From: Rufibacter sp. DG15C
GTDB lineage: Bacteria > Bacteroidota > Bacteroidia > Cytophagales > Hymenobacteraceae
DNA length: 64,000 nucleotides
Assembly (NCBI RefSeq): GCF_001577755.1
Contig: NZ_CP010776.1
Location: 1,860,001 to 1,924,000 of the forward strand
Direction of reading: 5' to 3'
Below are positions 16,963 to 25,070 of this stretch, piece by piece. The notes under the pieces were generated by a model. It was not told the origin of the DNA. It was given only the letters and a program-made list of their open reading frames with translations, and did not search any database. The first letter of the stretch is position 1. Each line of letters opens with the position of its first letter. The position numbers were made by a program, and so were the translations under genes.

Positions 16963-18867
16963 ATGCCTTGTTTAACAAAATCAAGTAGACTATTCCTGTT
17001 GGCTGTACTACTGAACGTTGTTGGATTCTTCAGCCAGCATAGCAACGCCCAAACTCTTTCATTGCAGGAGCAGGTGAGGAGGGTAGAGGCAGCCTTGGTA
17101 CAAGAACGAATAGCCTTACAGCATGACAAACCATTTTATCTGGCTGGTGAGCAGCTTTGGTTTAACGTGTACTTGTCTGGCCGTGATACTGCAGGCTTGA
17201 GCAAGGTGGTGTATGTAGAAGTGAGGGATGCCAATGGTAAAGAGGTAACCTCCCAAGCTCATTTGGTAACCGACAACTCTGCGACTGGTGACGTTGCGTT
17301 GCCCAAAAATCTGGCTTCGGGGTATTACCAGGTGAAGGCCTATACCGCCTGGATGAAGAATTTTAGCCAAGGGCAGCAGTTCTCCAAAAAGATTCTAATC
17401 ATGAATGCCAAGGATTGGCGAAAAGAGAAGAGCCCCGTTCTAACCCCTTCTCATACAGTGCTCAGCCAAGGTGAACAGCTAGCGTCTGTTGAAGAAAAAG
17501 ATACACTAATAGAGGGAAATGCATTAGCCGCCGCGGCCAAGGAACGCTTGATTGTGAAAGGCCAGCAAGAAGGGAGCCTCTTGGTGCAGGTGCTGGGCAT
17601 GGGTACTCAACCAGCCTTCCTCTTGGCAGAGGCTGGAGGAAAGGTTTTTTACAGCAGTCCCTTAGCCGTCACAGATGACCTGCGCCAACTAGAAGTCCCA
17701 CTCTCAGAAGTGAGAGATAAGCAGGTTCGGTTTCTGCTACTGGATAACCAAGGCAAGGTGCTGGCAGAAGAGCGCGCAGAAATACATGCACCGCAGCTAA
17801 TTCGGGCCGAAGTATTCACTGCAAAAGAACAATACCAGCCCCGTGAAAAAGTAACAGTAAAGGTAAGGCTTACCAGCGGCCAGGCAGGAGTAGGGAATGC
17901 GCAACTGTCAGTGGCTGTATACGCTGACCCTCAACGGTCCTGGGGAGATGTAAAAAGTGAACACCATCAGGATGAAGCCTTATGGCAAGCCATTGAGGCC
18001 GGAGAGAATAAAAGGCAGCACCTAAAAGAAACAGAGGTTTTCCCGCTCCCTAGAGCATCTGGCAAGGGAACAAGGTTGCAAGAGGCTCAAAGCCCTATTA
18101 CAAACCCCGCCGTAAAAATTTCTGCTTCTGTTAATCAAGAACTGCAACGGCTGGAGGCGGTGCAGTTTCTTGAAGAGGCCTATGAGGTAAAGAGGTATGA
18201 GAAGCTGTACCAGCCTATTCCGTTGCATATGGATAAGACGTTTAAGTTAGACCAGTACATTGACTTTGCGTCCACAGAAAGCGCCATCCAGGAAGTCACC
18301 TCTAACCTTAGATTGAGCAAGCAGAAAGGAAAATTCCAACTCCGGATTTTATATACTGACCAGTTCACCAAATACTTTTTTAAGGAAGAGCCGCTTTACC
18401 TGGTGGATGGGGTCATGGTCAAAGACATTGATGAGATTCTTCAACTAGACCCTAAAGACCTGGAAAGTATTCAGCTTGCCTGGAAAACAGAAACCCTCAG
18501 CCGTAACAACCTGGACCAACTAGCCTGGAACGGAATATTCTTAGTCAATACCAAGGGTGCTGCCCATAGAGAAAGGTTGGTAAAAAGGGGCTTTCAGGCT
18601 TTGTTTGCCCACTTGGATGTGCCTTACACCCTTCAAGAAGTTAAACAAGAGAGCTCAGGCCAAGAGACAATCCCAGATTTAAGAGTTTCTTTAGGTTGGT
18701 TTCCTGGGTTAAAAACTGACAAGGACGGATGGGCCACCTTTGAGTTCACAACCTCAGATGACCTTGACACTTTTAGGGTAGCCATTATGGGTGTTGCAGA
18801 GCAAGGAGAAATGGTACAAGCCCACAAATTTTTCCAAGTGACGGCTCCTCCGGCTACAGCTAAGTAG
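16963..18867 (+). CDS. MG2-domain protein with a plug-like insert, partner of the TonB receptor
   Basis: 634 residues from the ATG at 16963; a TTG at 16930 in frame is less likely. A signal peptide precedes an N-terminal MG2-type (alpha-2-macroglobulin-like) domain: ALQHDKPFYLAGEQLWFNVY and SGYYQVKAYTAWMKNF. The middle holds a second macroglobulin-like stretch (YQPREKVTVKVRLTS). Near residue 480 a short segment, LYLVDGVMVKDIDEIL followed by LDPKDLESIQL, looks like a TonB-receptor plug. The C-terminus (LKTDKDGWATFEFTTSDDL) resembles the end of a macroglobulin domain. It is the third gene of the operon and is probably exported to the periplasm or outer membrane. Confidence 0.8.
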   Translation: MPCLTKSSRLFLLAVLLNVVGFFSQHSNAQTLSLQEQVRRVEAALVQERIALQHDKPFYLAGEQLWFNVYLSGRDTAGLSKVVYVEVRDANGKEVTSQAHLVTDNSATGDVALPKNLASGYYQVKAYTAWMKNFSQGQQFSKKILIMNAKDWRKEKSPVLTPSHTVLSQGEQLASVEEKDTLIEGNALAAAAKERLIVKGQQEGSLLVQVLGMGTQPAFLLAEAGGKVFYSSPLAVTDDLRQLEVPLSEVRDKQVRFLLLDNQGKVLAEERAEIHAPQLIRAEVFTAKEQYQPREKVTVKVRLTSGQAGVGNAQLSVAVYADPQRSWGDVKSEHHQDEALWQAIEAGENKRQHLKETEVFPLPRASGKGTRLQEAQSPITNPAVKISASVNQELQRLEAVQFLEEAYEVKRYEKLYQPIPLHMDKTFKLDQYIDFASTESAIQEVTSNLRLSKQKGKFQLRILYTDQFTKYFFKEEPLYLVDGVMVKDIDEILQLDPKDLESIQLAWKTETLSRNNLDQLAWNGIFLVNTKGAAHRERLVKRGFQALFAHLDVPYTLQEVKQESSGQETIPDLRVSLGWFPGLKTDKDGWATFEFTTSDDLDTFRVAIMGVAEQGEMVQAHKFFQVTAPPATAK

Positions 18868-18880
18868 GAAAGGGAAAATG

Positions 18881-18918
18881 CGTTTTTGACCTACTTTTCA
18901 TAAAACAGGCCAAAAACG
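18881..18918. repeat. P38 palindrome, copy 8
   Basis: 38 bp, CGTTTTTGACCTA to AGGCCAAAAACG, 13 bases after the MG2 stop codon, between convergent genes. Confidence 0.85.
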
Positions 18919-18932
18919 CATCTGCTCACTTT

Positions 18933-19022
18933 TGTCATCTAGGAAAGAACTTGTGGGCAAGCTGTAACAGTGTTTACTTGAGCGCTTGTCTAGTTCGCTA
19001 CCAAAATCCTTTCAGGATGACA
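18933..19022. mobile_element. TGTCATCC-family inverted repeat, short form
   Basis: About 90 bp, beginning TGTCATCTAGGAAAGA and ending TCCTTTCAGGATGACA, with the shared interior GGCAAGCTGTAACA. A stray extra right end (GCTTTCAGGATGACA) follows at 19037-19051. Confidence 0.65.
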
Positions 19023-19088
19023 AAAACGGCGAGGTTGCTTTCAGGATGACAAAGAGGAAAAGAATAGCAGACTTCTAAAATGCCAGAC

Positions 19089-19114
19089 CTCGTAGTGTGC
19101 GAAGCTCCTACGAG
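19089..19114. terminator. Possible terminator hairpin of the aldolase gene
   Basis: CTCGTAG and CTACGAG pair across a 12-base loop just past the stop codon of the minus-strand gene. There is no T-run, so termination is only suggested. Confidence 0.4.
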
Positions 19115-19118
19115 TGTC

Positions 19119-20237
19119 TTACAGAACCACGCCACTCAAATGCTCAAGCCGTTCACCTGTCAACGTTAAATAGCTTCTAGCCACATCTGCCGTCAAGCAG
19201 GAATGCACCGGCAGAACGCCCACCAAACCTCCCTGCTGAAAATGGTGCATCAACGCTGGCGTAGTGCGCACAATGCCATGCTCCTGTGAAAGAGAAACCA
19301 CTACCGTATCTGGCAGAGGGGCACCCCAACCATTCTCCGTTAAAGGCACTACCAAGCCAAAGATGTTCCCGTCAGGCAAAGGCAGGGCATCTTTAGAAAA
19401 ATGTACGGAGCCGCCGTAGAGAATGACTTCGTTTCGGTCTGGGTGCAGAGCCACTATGGGACAAGCCAGGGCTACGGCAAGGTCTTGCAACTTGCAGGAG
19501 CCAATCTGATGCTGGGTGAGGTCATAGAAGACGTAGTTGCCGGGGCGCATCTCATCTATGCCAACAAAGTCTTCCATTACACTGCAACACGGCGTGTCGC
19601 CAATGGAAAATTGCAGGTTAGGCCAGTCAGAAGAATAGCGCTCTTTCAAGCCACGCATTTTGTCCAAGGTCTGTTGGTGGACGTCCGCAATCTGTTCTTG
19701 GCCGCGGGCTTTGTAGGAATGTCCGGCGTGGGCCAGAAAGCCTTGAAACGTATGCGCAGATGGTTGCCTCAATTCATTCAAAACCGCATCCAGCGTGGCG
19801 ATGTCTTCGGCTTTGATGCCGGTGCGGCCGTACCCAGTGTCTGCCTTAATCCAGATATTTACTGGGGTTTGCAGATGCTCGCGCAGGAAAGCCACATCGT
19901 CCACAGAAGTGATGACCAAATGCAAGGTAATCTGTTGAGCCAGCTCCTGAATTTGCGGCAACTGTCGTCGGTTCAAGGGGAAGGCCACCGTAATGTCCTG
20001 CCAGCCATGCTTTGCGAAATACTGTGCCATCTTCACCGAGGAGACCGTGATGGCCGTGGTGCCGGCTTCTCTAAACCATTCACCTATCTGTCTGCTTTGG
20101 TGCGTCTTGAAATGCGGACGCAGGCGCACTCCGGCGCCCTGGGCTTTCTGGGCCATGCGCTGGATGTTGGCCTTGACAATCTGCTCGTTCAGGAGCAGGG
20201 TAGGTTCAGTGATTTGGTCAAGGGAAAGAGTAGCCAT
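19119..20237 (-). CDS. D-threonine aldolase / D-serine dehydratase-like PLP enzyme
   Basis: 372 residues from the ATG at 20237; a TTG 12 bases upstream is in frame. It is a fold-type III PLP enzyme (alanine racemase N-terminal barrel): RPHFKTHQS carries the PLP lysine, and IKADTGYGRTG and GDTPCCSVM follow the family pattern. The C-terminal domain has QEHGIV and PVHSCL, the His and Cys-type metal site of DSD1/D-threonine aldolases. It would cleave or dehydrate D-3-hydroxy amino acids with a divalent metal. The start lies 18 bases after the stop codon of the upstream large secreted-protein gene, an odd operon partner. Confidence 0.88.
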   Translation of the reverse strand: MATLSLDQITEPTLLLNEQIVKANIQRMAQKAQGAGVRLRPHFKTHQSRQIGEWFREAGTTAITVSSVKMAQYFAKHGWQDITVAFPLNRRQLPQIQELAQQITLHLVITSVDDVAFLREHLQTPVNIWIKADTGYGRTGIKAEDIATLDAVLNELRQPSAHTFQGFLAHAGHSYKARGQEQIADVHQQTLDKMRGLKERYSSDWPNLQFSIGDTPCCSVMEDFVGIDEMRPGNYVFYDLTQHQIGSCKLQDLAVALACPIVALHPDRNEVILYGGSVHFSKDALPLPDGNIFGLVVPLTENGWGAPLPDTVVVSLSQEHGIVRTTPALMHHFQQGGLVGVLPVHSCLTADVARSYLTLTGERLEHLSGVVL

Positions 20238-20255
20238 ACCGTAAAGCAACAGAAA

Positions 20256-23063
20256 TTACCGGACAATCTCCACCCAACCTTTGAGCAGGCGGCCGTCCTG
20301 GCTATTGGCTAAATGGTAATAGTAGACGCCGTCAGAAAAGCCCTTGCCTTCCCATTCATTTCTGTAGTCCTTGGTGTGATAGACCCGTTTGCCCCAGCGG
20401 TCATAGACAGACAGTTCCCAATGGACGGCGTCTGTCACATTTCTAGGATACAGCAAGCCCATGATGAAGAAGTTGTCATTGATGCCATCTCCGTTAGGGG
20501 TGAAAATGTTTGGAATAAACAAGCCGGCTACGCAGTCTTTTGCCTTTATGGTGATGGCATCAGACTCAATACAGATGATGTCCTGCAGAGAGACGGTCAC
20601 GCGGTATGTACCGGGTTTGGTCACCTCCAAAGTGGCATTAGTAGAACCATCAGACCATTTGTAAGTGACGTTGGGCAGTACCTGCCCGATGGTGAGCACA
20701 TCGCCGTTGCAAATGGTGGTGTCATTGCCTAGCTCAATGGTGGGCGGCATGAGATAGAAGACCTTGATCTCGTCACGGGTGATGCAGTTAAATTCATTGG
20801 TGACGTCTACCCAGTAAGTGCCGGGCGCATTGACCAGCAAGGTAGATTGCGTAGAACCGTCTTTCCATTTATAGATGGCGTTGGCGCGGCCCACATTCAG
20901 TAGGAGCGTTTGGCCTACGCACAAGGTAGTGTCCTTGCCTAGGTTAACTACCGGTAATGGGTTGAAAAGCACATTCACCTCGTCTTTGGAGGTACAGCCG
21001 TTGATGGTGACTTCCTGCCAGTAGGTGCCGCTTACCGTTGGTGAAATAGTAGCCGAAGTAGCGCCCGTGGACCATTTGTAAGTGGCACCCGTTTGGGCCG
21101 TACCCAAGGTGAGCGGGTCATTAGTGCAGAGTATGCGGTCCGGACCCAAATTCACGATGGGCAGCGGCTTGTAGCTTATGTTAATGAAATCTGAAGTAGA
21201 ACAACCTTGCGCGTTGGTGACGGTAACCTCATAACGGCCAGGCTTAGTGACGGTAAAGGTAGGGTTGGTACTGCCATCCTGCCATTTGTACGTGGCACTT
21301 CCGCCGTTAGTGGGGGTGGCGTTGAGCACAGTCGTTTCCCCTTCGCAAAGGGCCAGGGGTGGTCCTAACTCAAGAACGGGCACTGGTAGCAAGGAGATGA
21401 CTACTTCGTCTGTATTCACGCAGCCCGTAGCCGAGGTTACTTGCACGGAGTACGTGCCCGGGGTAGACGTAGTAAGAGTAGGCGTGGTGAGGCCGTTGCT
21501 CCAGAGGTAAGAGATAGCGCCTGCCACGGTGGCATCCAGCGTTACAGGCGTGCCCGGGCAAACCTGGCGGTCTAGACCCAGGTTTACGTTGGGCAAGGGG
21601 TTCACCACAAACTCAATGGTATACTCCTCTAAGGTATTGATGAACTTGCGGGTGAGCTTCACTTTGTATTGACCTGGCGCAGTGAACTTATGCTTGCCTA
21701 TGGCTTGGGTAGAAGTGTTCAAGACGCCCGAGGCTGGGTCCCCAAACTCCCAGAGCGTGGACAGGGGCGCCGGGGCGTTGGGGGCCACGTTCAGTTTAAA
21801 AGTGGTCTCCTCGCCAAAGCAAGTGTTGGCCATTTTTAGCTCGCCGTCATAATAAAAGAAGCTCTGCACAAACACCGGTAGTCCGCACATGCTGATGCCG
21901 CCACCCAAATCCAAGCCTTGGTCTACGTACTGGCAGGCCGCGCCCAATGCGTTGGGTTGGTTGATGACACCCAGATGCCGACTGGTGGGCCGGGCCACGT
22001 AAATTTTCCCATCGGGGCCAATCTGTAAGCTTCCGCCCACGTAGCGCTGGGCGCCGTCCTGGCCAATATTGGCAATCTTCACTGCTGAAGAAGCGACTAG
22101 TGCCGGGCTGCCCGCCAAAAGGTTGACCTGCATCAAGTCTAAGTTGCCAGAAGTGGTGTAGTAGAGCTTGGACATGTCTGGAGAAAACTCTGCCCCATAT
22201 CCACTGAAAAAGCCATTGACGGGGATCGGGTTGGAAATAGTGCCTGTTGAGGCGTTAAAGTCATAAATTTCAACCCCCACCGCATAAGAGGCCACAGCCA
22301 GCCGGCGGCCGTCTGGAGATGCCTTCATGCAACCAATGGCGGTGGTGTTGTTGTTTTCCAACTTGTGCACCCTGCCTGTTTTGCTAATGATAGGCTTCGT
22401 CTGTACTCCGTTTTTAGTGACCAGAAAGGTTTTGAACGCGTCTGTGCCGTATTCATGGCAAATGACCCAGATGTCCTGCCGGTTGATGTGCTGTACGGCT
22501 GTAACCATTTCAGAGACCGGTGCTGCCAGAAACACATTCTTTTCTACCACTTGTCCCTTGCCGCCTTGCAATGACATGTCTACCGTGCTGTACCTAAGGC
22601 CATTGGGTTGCGCGTTGTTGGCGTTGGTGAAAATATAATACCGCTGGGGCTGGCCCGGTGCAGGTACCACCACCGCGGCCTGGGCCGTGGAAGAGTGGCC
22701 CAATAACCCGGTACCGTCTGCCATTACCTTGTGGTCATGGCTCCAAACAGTGATGCCGTCTGTGTAGAAAAGCAGGTTGCCCTGGGCGTCTGAAATGGAG
22801 GCGCAACCCTCAGAGGTGTTCATGGCGCTGTTGAGCAGAGGCTTGGGGGTGCCAGATCTAAAATCCAAGGCGGCATTATTCCCGAAGTACCAATACGTGC
22901 CCTGCCCTTGTGCAGAGACGCTCTCAGGCAAACAAAAAAGCAAGAAGAGAAAGGCTAGGATACCTGCTAGCAACCTAGTAATAACAGATGAACGCACAAG
23001 AAAGGGTTTAGATAGAATTGGGGGAACAAATCTAAGAAAGCCGAAGGGGATTTGAAATAGCAT
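20256..23063 (-). CDS. Large T9SS-secreted protein with Ig/PKD-like repeats and CHU_C domain
   Basis: 935 residues. After a long N-terminal segment comes a hydrophobic signal (LLAGILAFLFLLFCLPESVSA); the true start may be internal. Residues from about 52 to 400 look like a beta-propeller (GTYWYFGNNAALDF, LLFYTDGITVWSHDHKVM). A PKD-like domain follows (LWEFGDPASGVLNTS...GQYKVKLTRKF), then about five Ig-like repeats of 75-80 residues, each with a version of VNLGxDxxLCxGxxLxL, YKWxDGSTxxT and PGTYxVxVT. The end, IPNIFTPNGDGINDNF and then VYDRWGKRVYH, is the gliding-motility-type C-terminal domain (type B T9SS sorting signal). A surface-attached or released adhesin-like protein is inferred. Confidence 0.9.
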   Translation of the reverse strand: MLFQIPFGFLRFVPPILSKPFLVRSSVITRLLAGILAFLFLLFCLPESVSAQGQGTYWYFGNNAALDFRSGTPKPLLNSAMNTSEGCASISDAQGNLLFYTDGITVWSHDHKVMADGTGLLGHSSTAQAAVVVPAPGQPQRYYIFTNANNAQPNGLRYSTVDMSLQGGKGQVVEKNVFLAAPVSEMVTAVQHINRQDIWVICHEYGTDAFKTFLVTKNGVQTKPIISKTGRVHKLENNNTTAIGCMKASPDGRRLAVASYAVGVEIYDFNASTGTISNPIPVNGFFSGYGAEFSPDMSKLYYTTSGNLDLMQVNLLAGSPALVASSAVKIANIGQDGAQRYVGGSLQIGPDGKIYVARPTSRHLGVINQPNALGAACQYVDQGLDLGGGISMCGLPVFVQSFFYYDGELKMANTCFGEETTFKLNVAPNAPAPLSTLWEFGDPASGVLNTSTQAIGKHKFTAPGQYKVKLTRKFINTLEEYTIEFVVNPLPNVNLGLDRQVCPGTPVTLDATVAGAISYLWSNGLTTPTLTTSTPGTYSVQVTSATGCVNTDEVVISLLPVPVLELGPPLALCEGETTVLNATPTNGGSATYKWQDGSTNPTFTVTKPGRYEVTVTNAQGCSTSDFINISYKPLPIVNLGPDRILCTNDPLTLGTAQTGATYKWSTGATSATISPTVSGTYWQEVTINGCTSKDEVNVLFNPLPVVNLGKDTTLCVGQTLLLNVGRANAIYKWKDGSTQSTLLVNAPGTYWVDVTNEFNCITRDEIKVFYLMPPTIELGNDTTICNGDVLTIGQVLPNVTYKWSDGSTNATLEVTKPGTYRVTVSLQDIICIESDAITIKAKDCVAGLFIPNIFTPNGDGINDNFFIMGLLYPRNVTDAVHWELSVYDRWGKRVYHTKDYRNEWEGKGFSDGVYYYHLANSQDGRLLKGWVEIVR

Positions 23064-23098
23064 CTGGTTGCTATTTCATTCACAGCCTCAGTTACTTA

Positions 23099-23136
23099 CG
23101 TTTTTAGCCTCTTTTCCAGAAAATAGCCCCAAAATG
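23099..23136. repeat. P38 palindrome, copy 9
   Basis: 38 bp, CGTTTTTAGCCTC to TAGCCCCAAAATG, with a CCAG centre. It lies 35 bases upstream of the large secreted-protein gene. Confidence 0.8.
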
Positions 23137-23200
23137 CCTTGTTAAGCACCTTTGTCTTTTAGCTCAAGGAAAGATGTCGCTTTGAAAGATAGTGAAGATA

Positions 23201-23830
23201 CTAGTTTCCTCTAAGTGGTTTGGCCGATCTACTGGGCGAGGTAGGAGTGGTGCTGGCAGCAGCCTGCTTCATGCGCTTGGGGCCGTACCACAACCAGAAG
23301 CCCGTGATGGTGAAGATGAGTAAAGCCACGCCCATGATGGTGCTGTAGATGACTTTCAAAACACCGCTATCCAAGCCAAGAATCCTGTCCAAGATTGAGC
23401 CGTCATGTAGGTTTTCAATGAAGTCGGCGCGGCGGGTTTCCAGGTGCAGAACTTTGCCCGTGGTAGCGTCCAGCTGTACGCCTATGTAGTCTTCCACAAA
23501 CAGGAACTTGACGGTGCCTTTGTCTGGGCGCATGTCTATGCGGTCCAGGGTGAGCATAGACGTGTCTTTGCCTAGAGAGTCTTGTATGGCGTTGAACGCA
23601 TTTTTAGTAAGACTGTCCACGGGGAGCCAGTCTTGCAGGTGGGTAGAGGTGCCCGTATAGGTTTTGGCTAGTATTATGCCACCCGTGTGCTTTTTCCAGC
23701 CCAATAGCAGACCCGTAATAGAGATGACAAAAAAGAACACGAACAGCAAAGCCCCCGTGAGCCGGTGAACCTTCCGGAAGTCACGCAAGACGCGTGCTTG
23801 TTTCTGGCGTTTGGTACTGTCTGTGTTCAT
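23201..23830 (-). CDS. PepSY-associated membrane protein
   Basis: 209 residues from the ATG at 23830; an ATG 36 bases upstream is in frame but adds an unlikely leader. A membrane helix after a basic N-terminus (KVHRLTGALLFVFFFVISITGLLLGWKKH), a periplasmic PepSY-like stretch (IGVQLDATTGKVLHLETR, ENLHDGSIL) and a second helix ending FWLWYGPKRMK. The pattern KVHRLTG with FWLWYGP is that of PepSY_TM proteins, which often accompany iron-siderophore uptake or reductases. It has two helices rather than the usual four, so this is the short form. Confidence 0.85.
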   Translation of the reverse strand: MNTDSTKRQKQARVLRDFRKVHRLTGALLFVFFFVISITGLLLGWKKHTGGIILAKTYTGTSTHLQDWLPVDSLTKNAFNAIQDSLGKDTSMLTLDRIDMRPDKGTVKFLFVEDYIGVQLDATTGKVLHLETRRADFIENLHDGSILDRILGLDSGVLKVIYSTIMGVALLIFTITGFWLWYGPKRMKQAAASTTPTSPSRSAKPLRGN

Positions 23831-23904
23831 GTAATGGAAGCTAATTAAGGAACGCTCCGTCTCCAAAGTTAGTACACCAGAAACAAACCATCTGCCCTAA
23901 AACC

Positions 23905-23940
23905 AAAAGAGCCCGAAGACTTTCGTTTTCGGGCTCTTTT
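23905..23940. terminator. Terminator of the LOG-family gene, shared with P38 copy 10
   Basis: AAAAGAGCCCGAA pairs with TTCGGGCTCTTTT (13 bp). The right arm is also the left part of P38 copy 10, so the two folds compete. Confidence 0.85.
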
Positions 23941-23961
23941 CTGGGAAACAAGCCAAAAATG
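23924..23961. repeat. P38 palindrome, copy 10
   Basis: 38 bp, CGTTTTCGGGCTCTTTTCT to AAGCCAAAAATG, CTGG centre (reverse orientation of the usual CCAG). Confidence 0.8.
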
Positions 23962-23980
23962 GCCTGCCATATAGTCTCTC

Positions 23981-24844
23981 CTAGAAGTTGGGAGACAACA
24001 GGTATTTGCTGTAGAAATCGTCAATCACCTTAACGGCGTCTGTGGCGTTGTCTACCAGGTGTACCAGGTCCATGTCTTCTGGGCTGATGTTGCTTTCTTG
24101 GTGCAACATTACGTCTCTAATCCAGTCAAACATGCCTTGCCAGTAGGCTTTGCCCACCAACACAATCGGGAACTTGCCAATCTTTTTGGTCTGGATCAAG
24201 GTGATGGCTTCAAACAACTCATCTAGCGTTCCAAAGCCGCCTGGCATGCCAATAAAGCCTTGGGCGTATTTCACGAACATCACTTTGCGCACAAAGAAGT
24301 AGTCAAAGTTGATGAGCTTGTCTGGATCAATGTAAATGTTGTTGAACTGCTCAAACGGCAAGTGGATGTTCAAGCCCACAGAGCGTCCGCCTTCTGAATG
24401 CGCGCCCTTGTTACCGGCTTCCATGATGCCTGGGCCACCGCCCGTGATTACGCCGTAACCGTGGCGCACCAGCTTGGCGGCAATCTCCTCGGCCATGATG
24501 TAGTACGGGTTGTCTGCCTTGGTGCGGGCAGAACCGAAGATAGACACGCACGGTCCAATCTTGGCCATCTTCTCAAAGCCCTCTACAAACTCAGACATCA
24601 CCTTAAAGATCTGCCAGGAGTCTGCTATTTTAATCTCATTCCAGTTCTTGTCTGTGAACGCCTCTCTAATGCGCTTGTCATCCTCAGAGATCTGGGGGAC
24701 CTCGCGCTTGGCCATCTTTTTAGCCTCATGCAAAGAGGATACTTTGTTGTCATTGGCGTCTGGCTGGACAATGGTCTGTCCGCTGCCCACGTTGCTTACC
24801 TCGTCTTGCAACTTGGTCTTGCTGGTTTTTCTCAACTTCGTCAT
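23981..24844 (-). CDS. LOG family (TIGR00730-type) nucleoside 5'-monophosphate phosphoribohydrolase
   Basis: 287 residues from the ATG at 24844. Hallmarks: GSARTKADNPYY, the nucleotide-binding GGGPGIMEAGNKGA and the catalytic PGGFGTLDELFE. LOG enzymes remove ribose phosphate from (cytokinin) nucleotides; older databases call them lysine decarboxylases. The core is about 190 residues; here an N-terminal extension of some 90 residues, hydrophilic and charged, precedes it, as in the longer bacterial subgroup. Transcription probably starts 150 bases upstream, so the leader would contain P38 copy 11. Confidence 0.9.
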   Translation of the reverse strand: MTKLRKTSKTKLQDEVSNVGSGQTIVQPDANDNKVSSLHEAKKMAKREVPQISEDDKRIREAFTDKNWNEIKIADSWQIFKVMSEFVEGFEKMAKIGPCVSIFGSARTKADNPYYIMAEEIAAKLVRHGYGVITGGGPGIMEAGNKGAHSEGGRSVGLNIHLPFEQFNNIYIDPDKLINFDYFFVRKVMFVKYAQGFIGMPGGFGTLDELFEAITLIQTKKIGKFPIVLVGKAYWQGMFDWIRDVMLHQESNISPEDMDLVHLVDNATDAVKVIDDFYSKYLLSPNF

Positions 24845-24857
24845 AATATCAATCAAT

Positions 24858-24895
24858 CGTTTTTGCCCTCTTTTCTGGAAAACACGCAGAAAACA
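24858..24895. repeat. P38 palindrome, copy 11, in a likely 5' leader
   Basis: 38 bp, CGTTTTTGCCCTCTTTTCT to AGAAAACA with decayed right arm; CTGG centre. It starts 14 bases upstream of the LOG-family ATG. Confidence 0.7.
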
Positions 24896-24992
24896 GAGCG
24901 GGTAATTAAATAGGATGGTTACCCTCTAAACAAGAGAGCGGTTGTGTACAGGATAAAGGTCTGTAAGCCTTTGGAACAACGGGTTAACCGGG

Positions 24993-25000
24993 CAAAAGTA
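24993..25000 (-). promoter_or_regulatory. -7 element (TACTTTTG) for the LOG-family gene
   Basis: Reads TACTTTTG on the minus strand about 150 bases upstream of the ATG; no clear -33 TTG. Confidence 0.4.
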
Positions 25001-25070
25001 AGAGACGCAGACACCGGCAGGACCTTTTTTGAAGATCCAGCAGAAGCGACTCAGACTAAGATCCAGGATT

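Noticed and set aside
18881-18918. P38 itself as an intrinsic terminator
   Set aside because: On either strand the T-run precedes the stem and the A-run follows it; a terminator needs T after the stem.
19401-20312. 303-codon plus-strand frame
   Set aside because: It is antisense to the aldolase gene, which has clear family motifs; no start signal or recognisable product.
23981-24844. Lysine decarboxylase
   Set aside because: The PGGFGTLDE motif defines LOG phosphoribohydrolases; the decarboxylase name is a historic misannotation.
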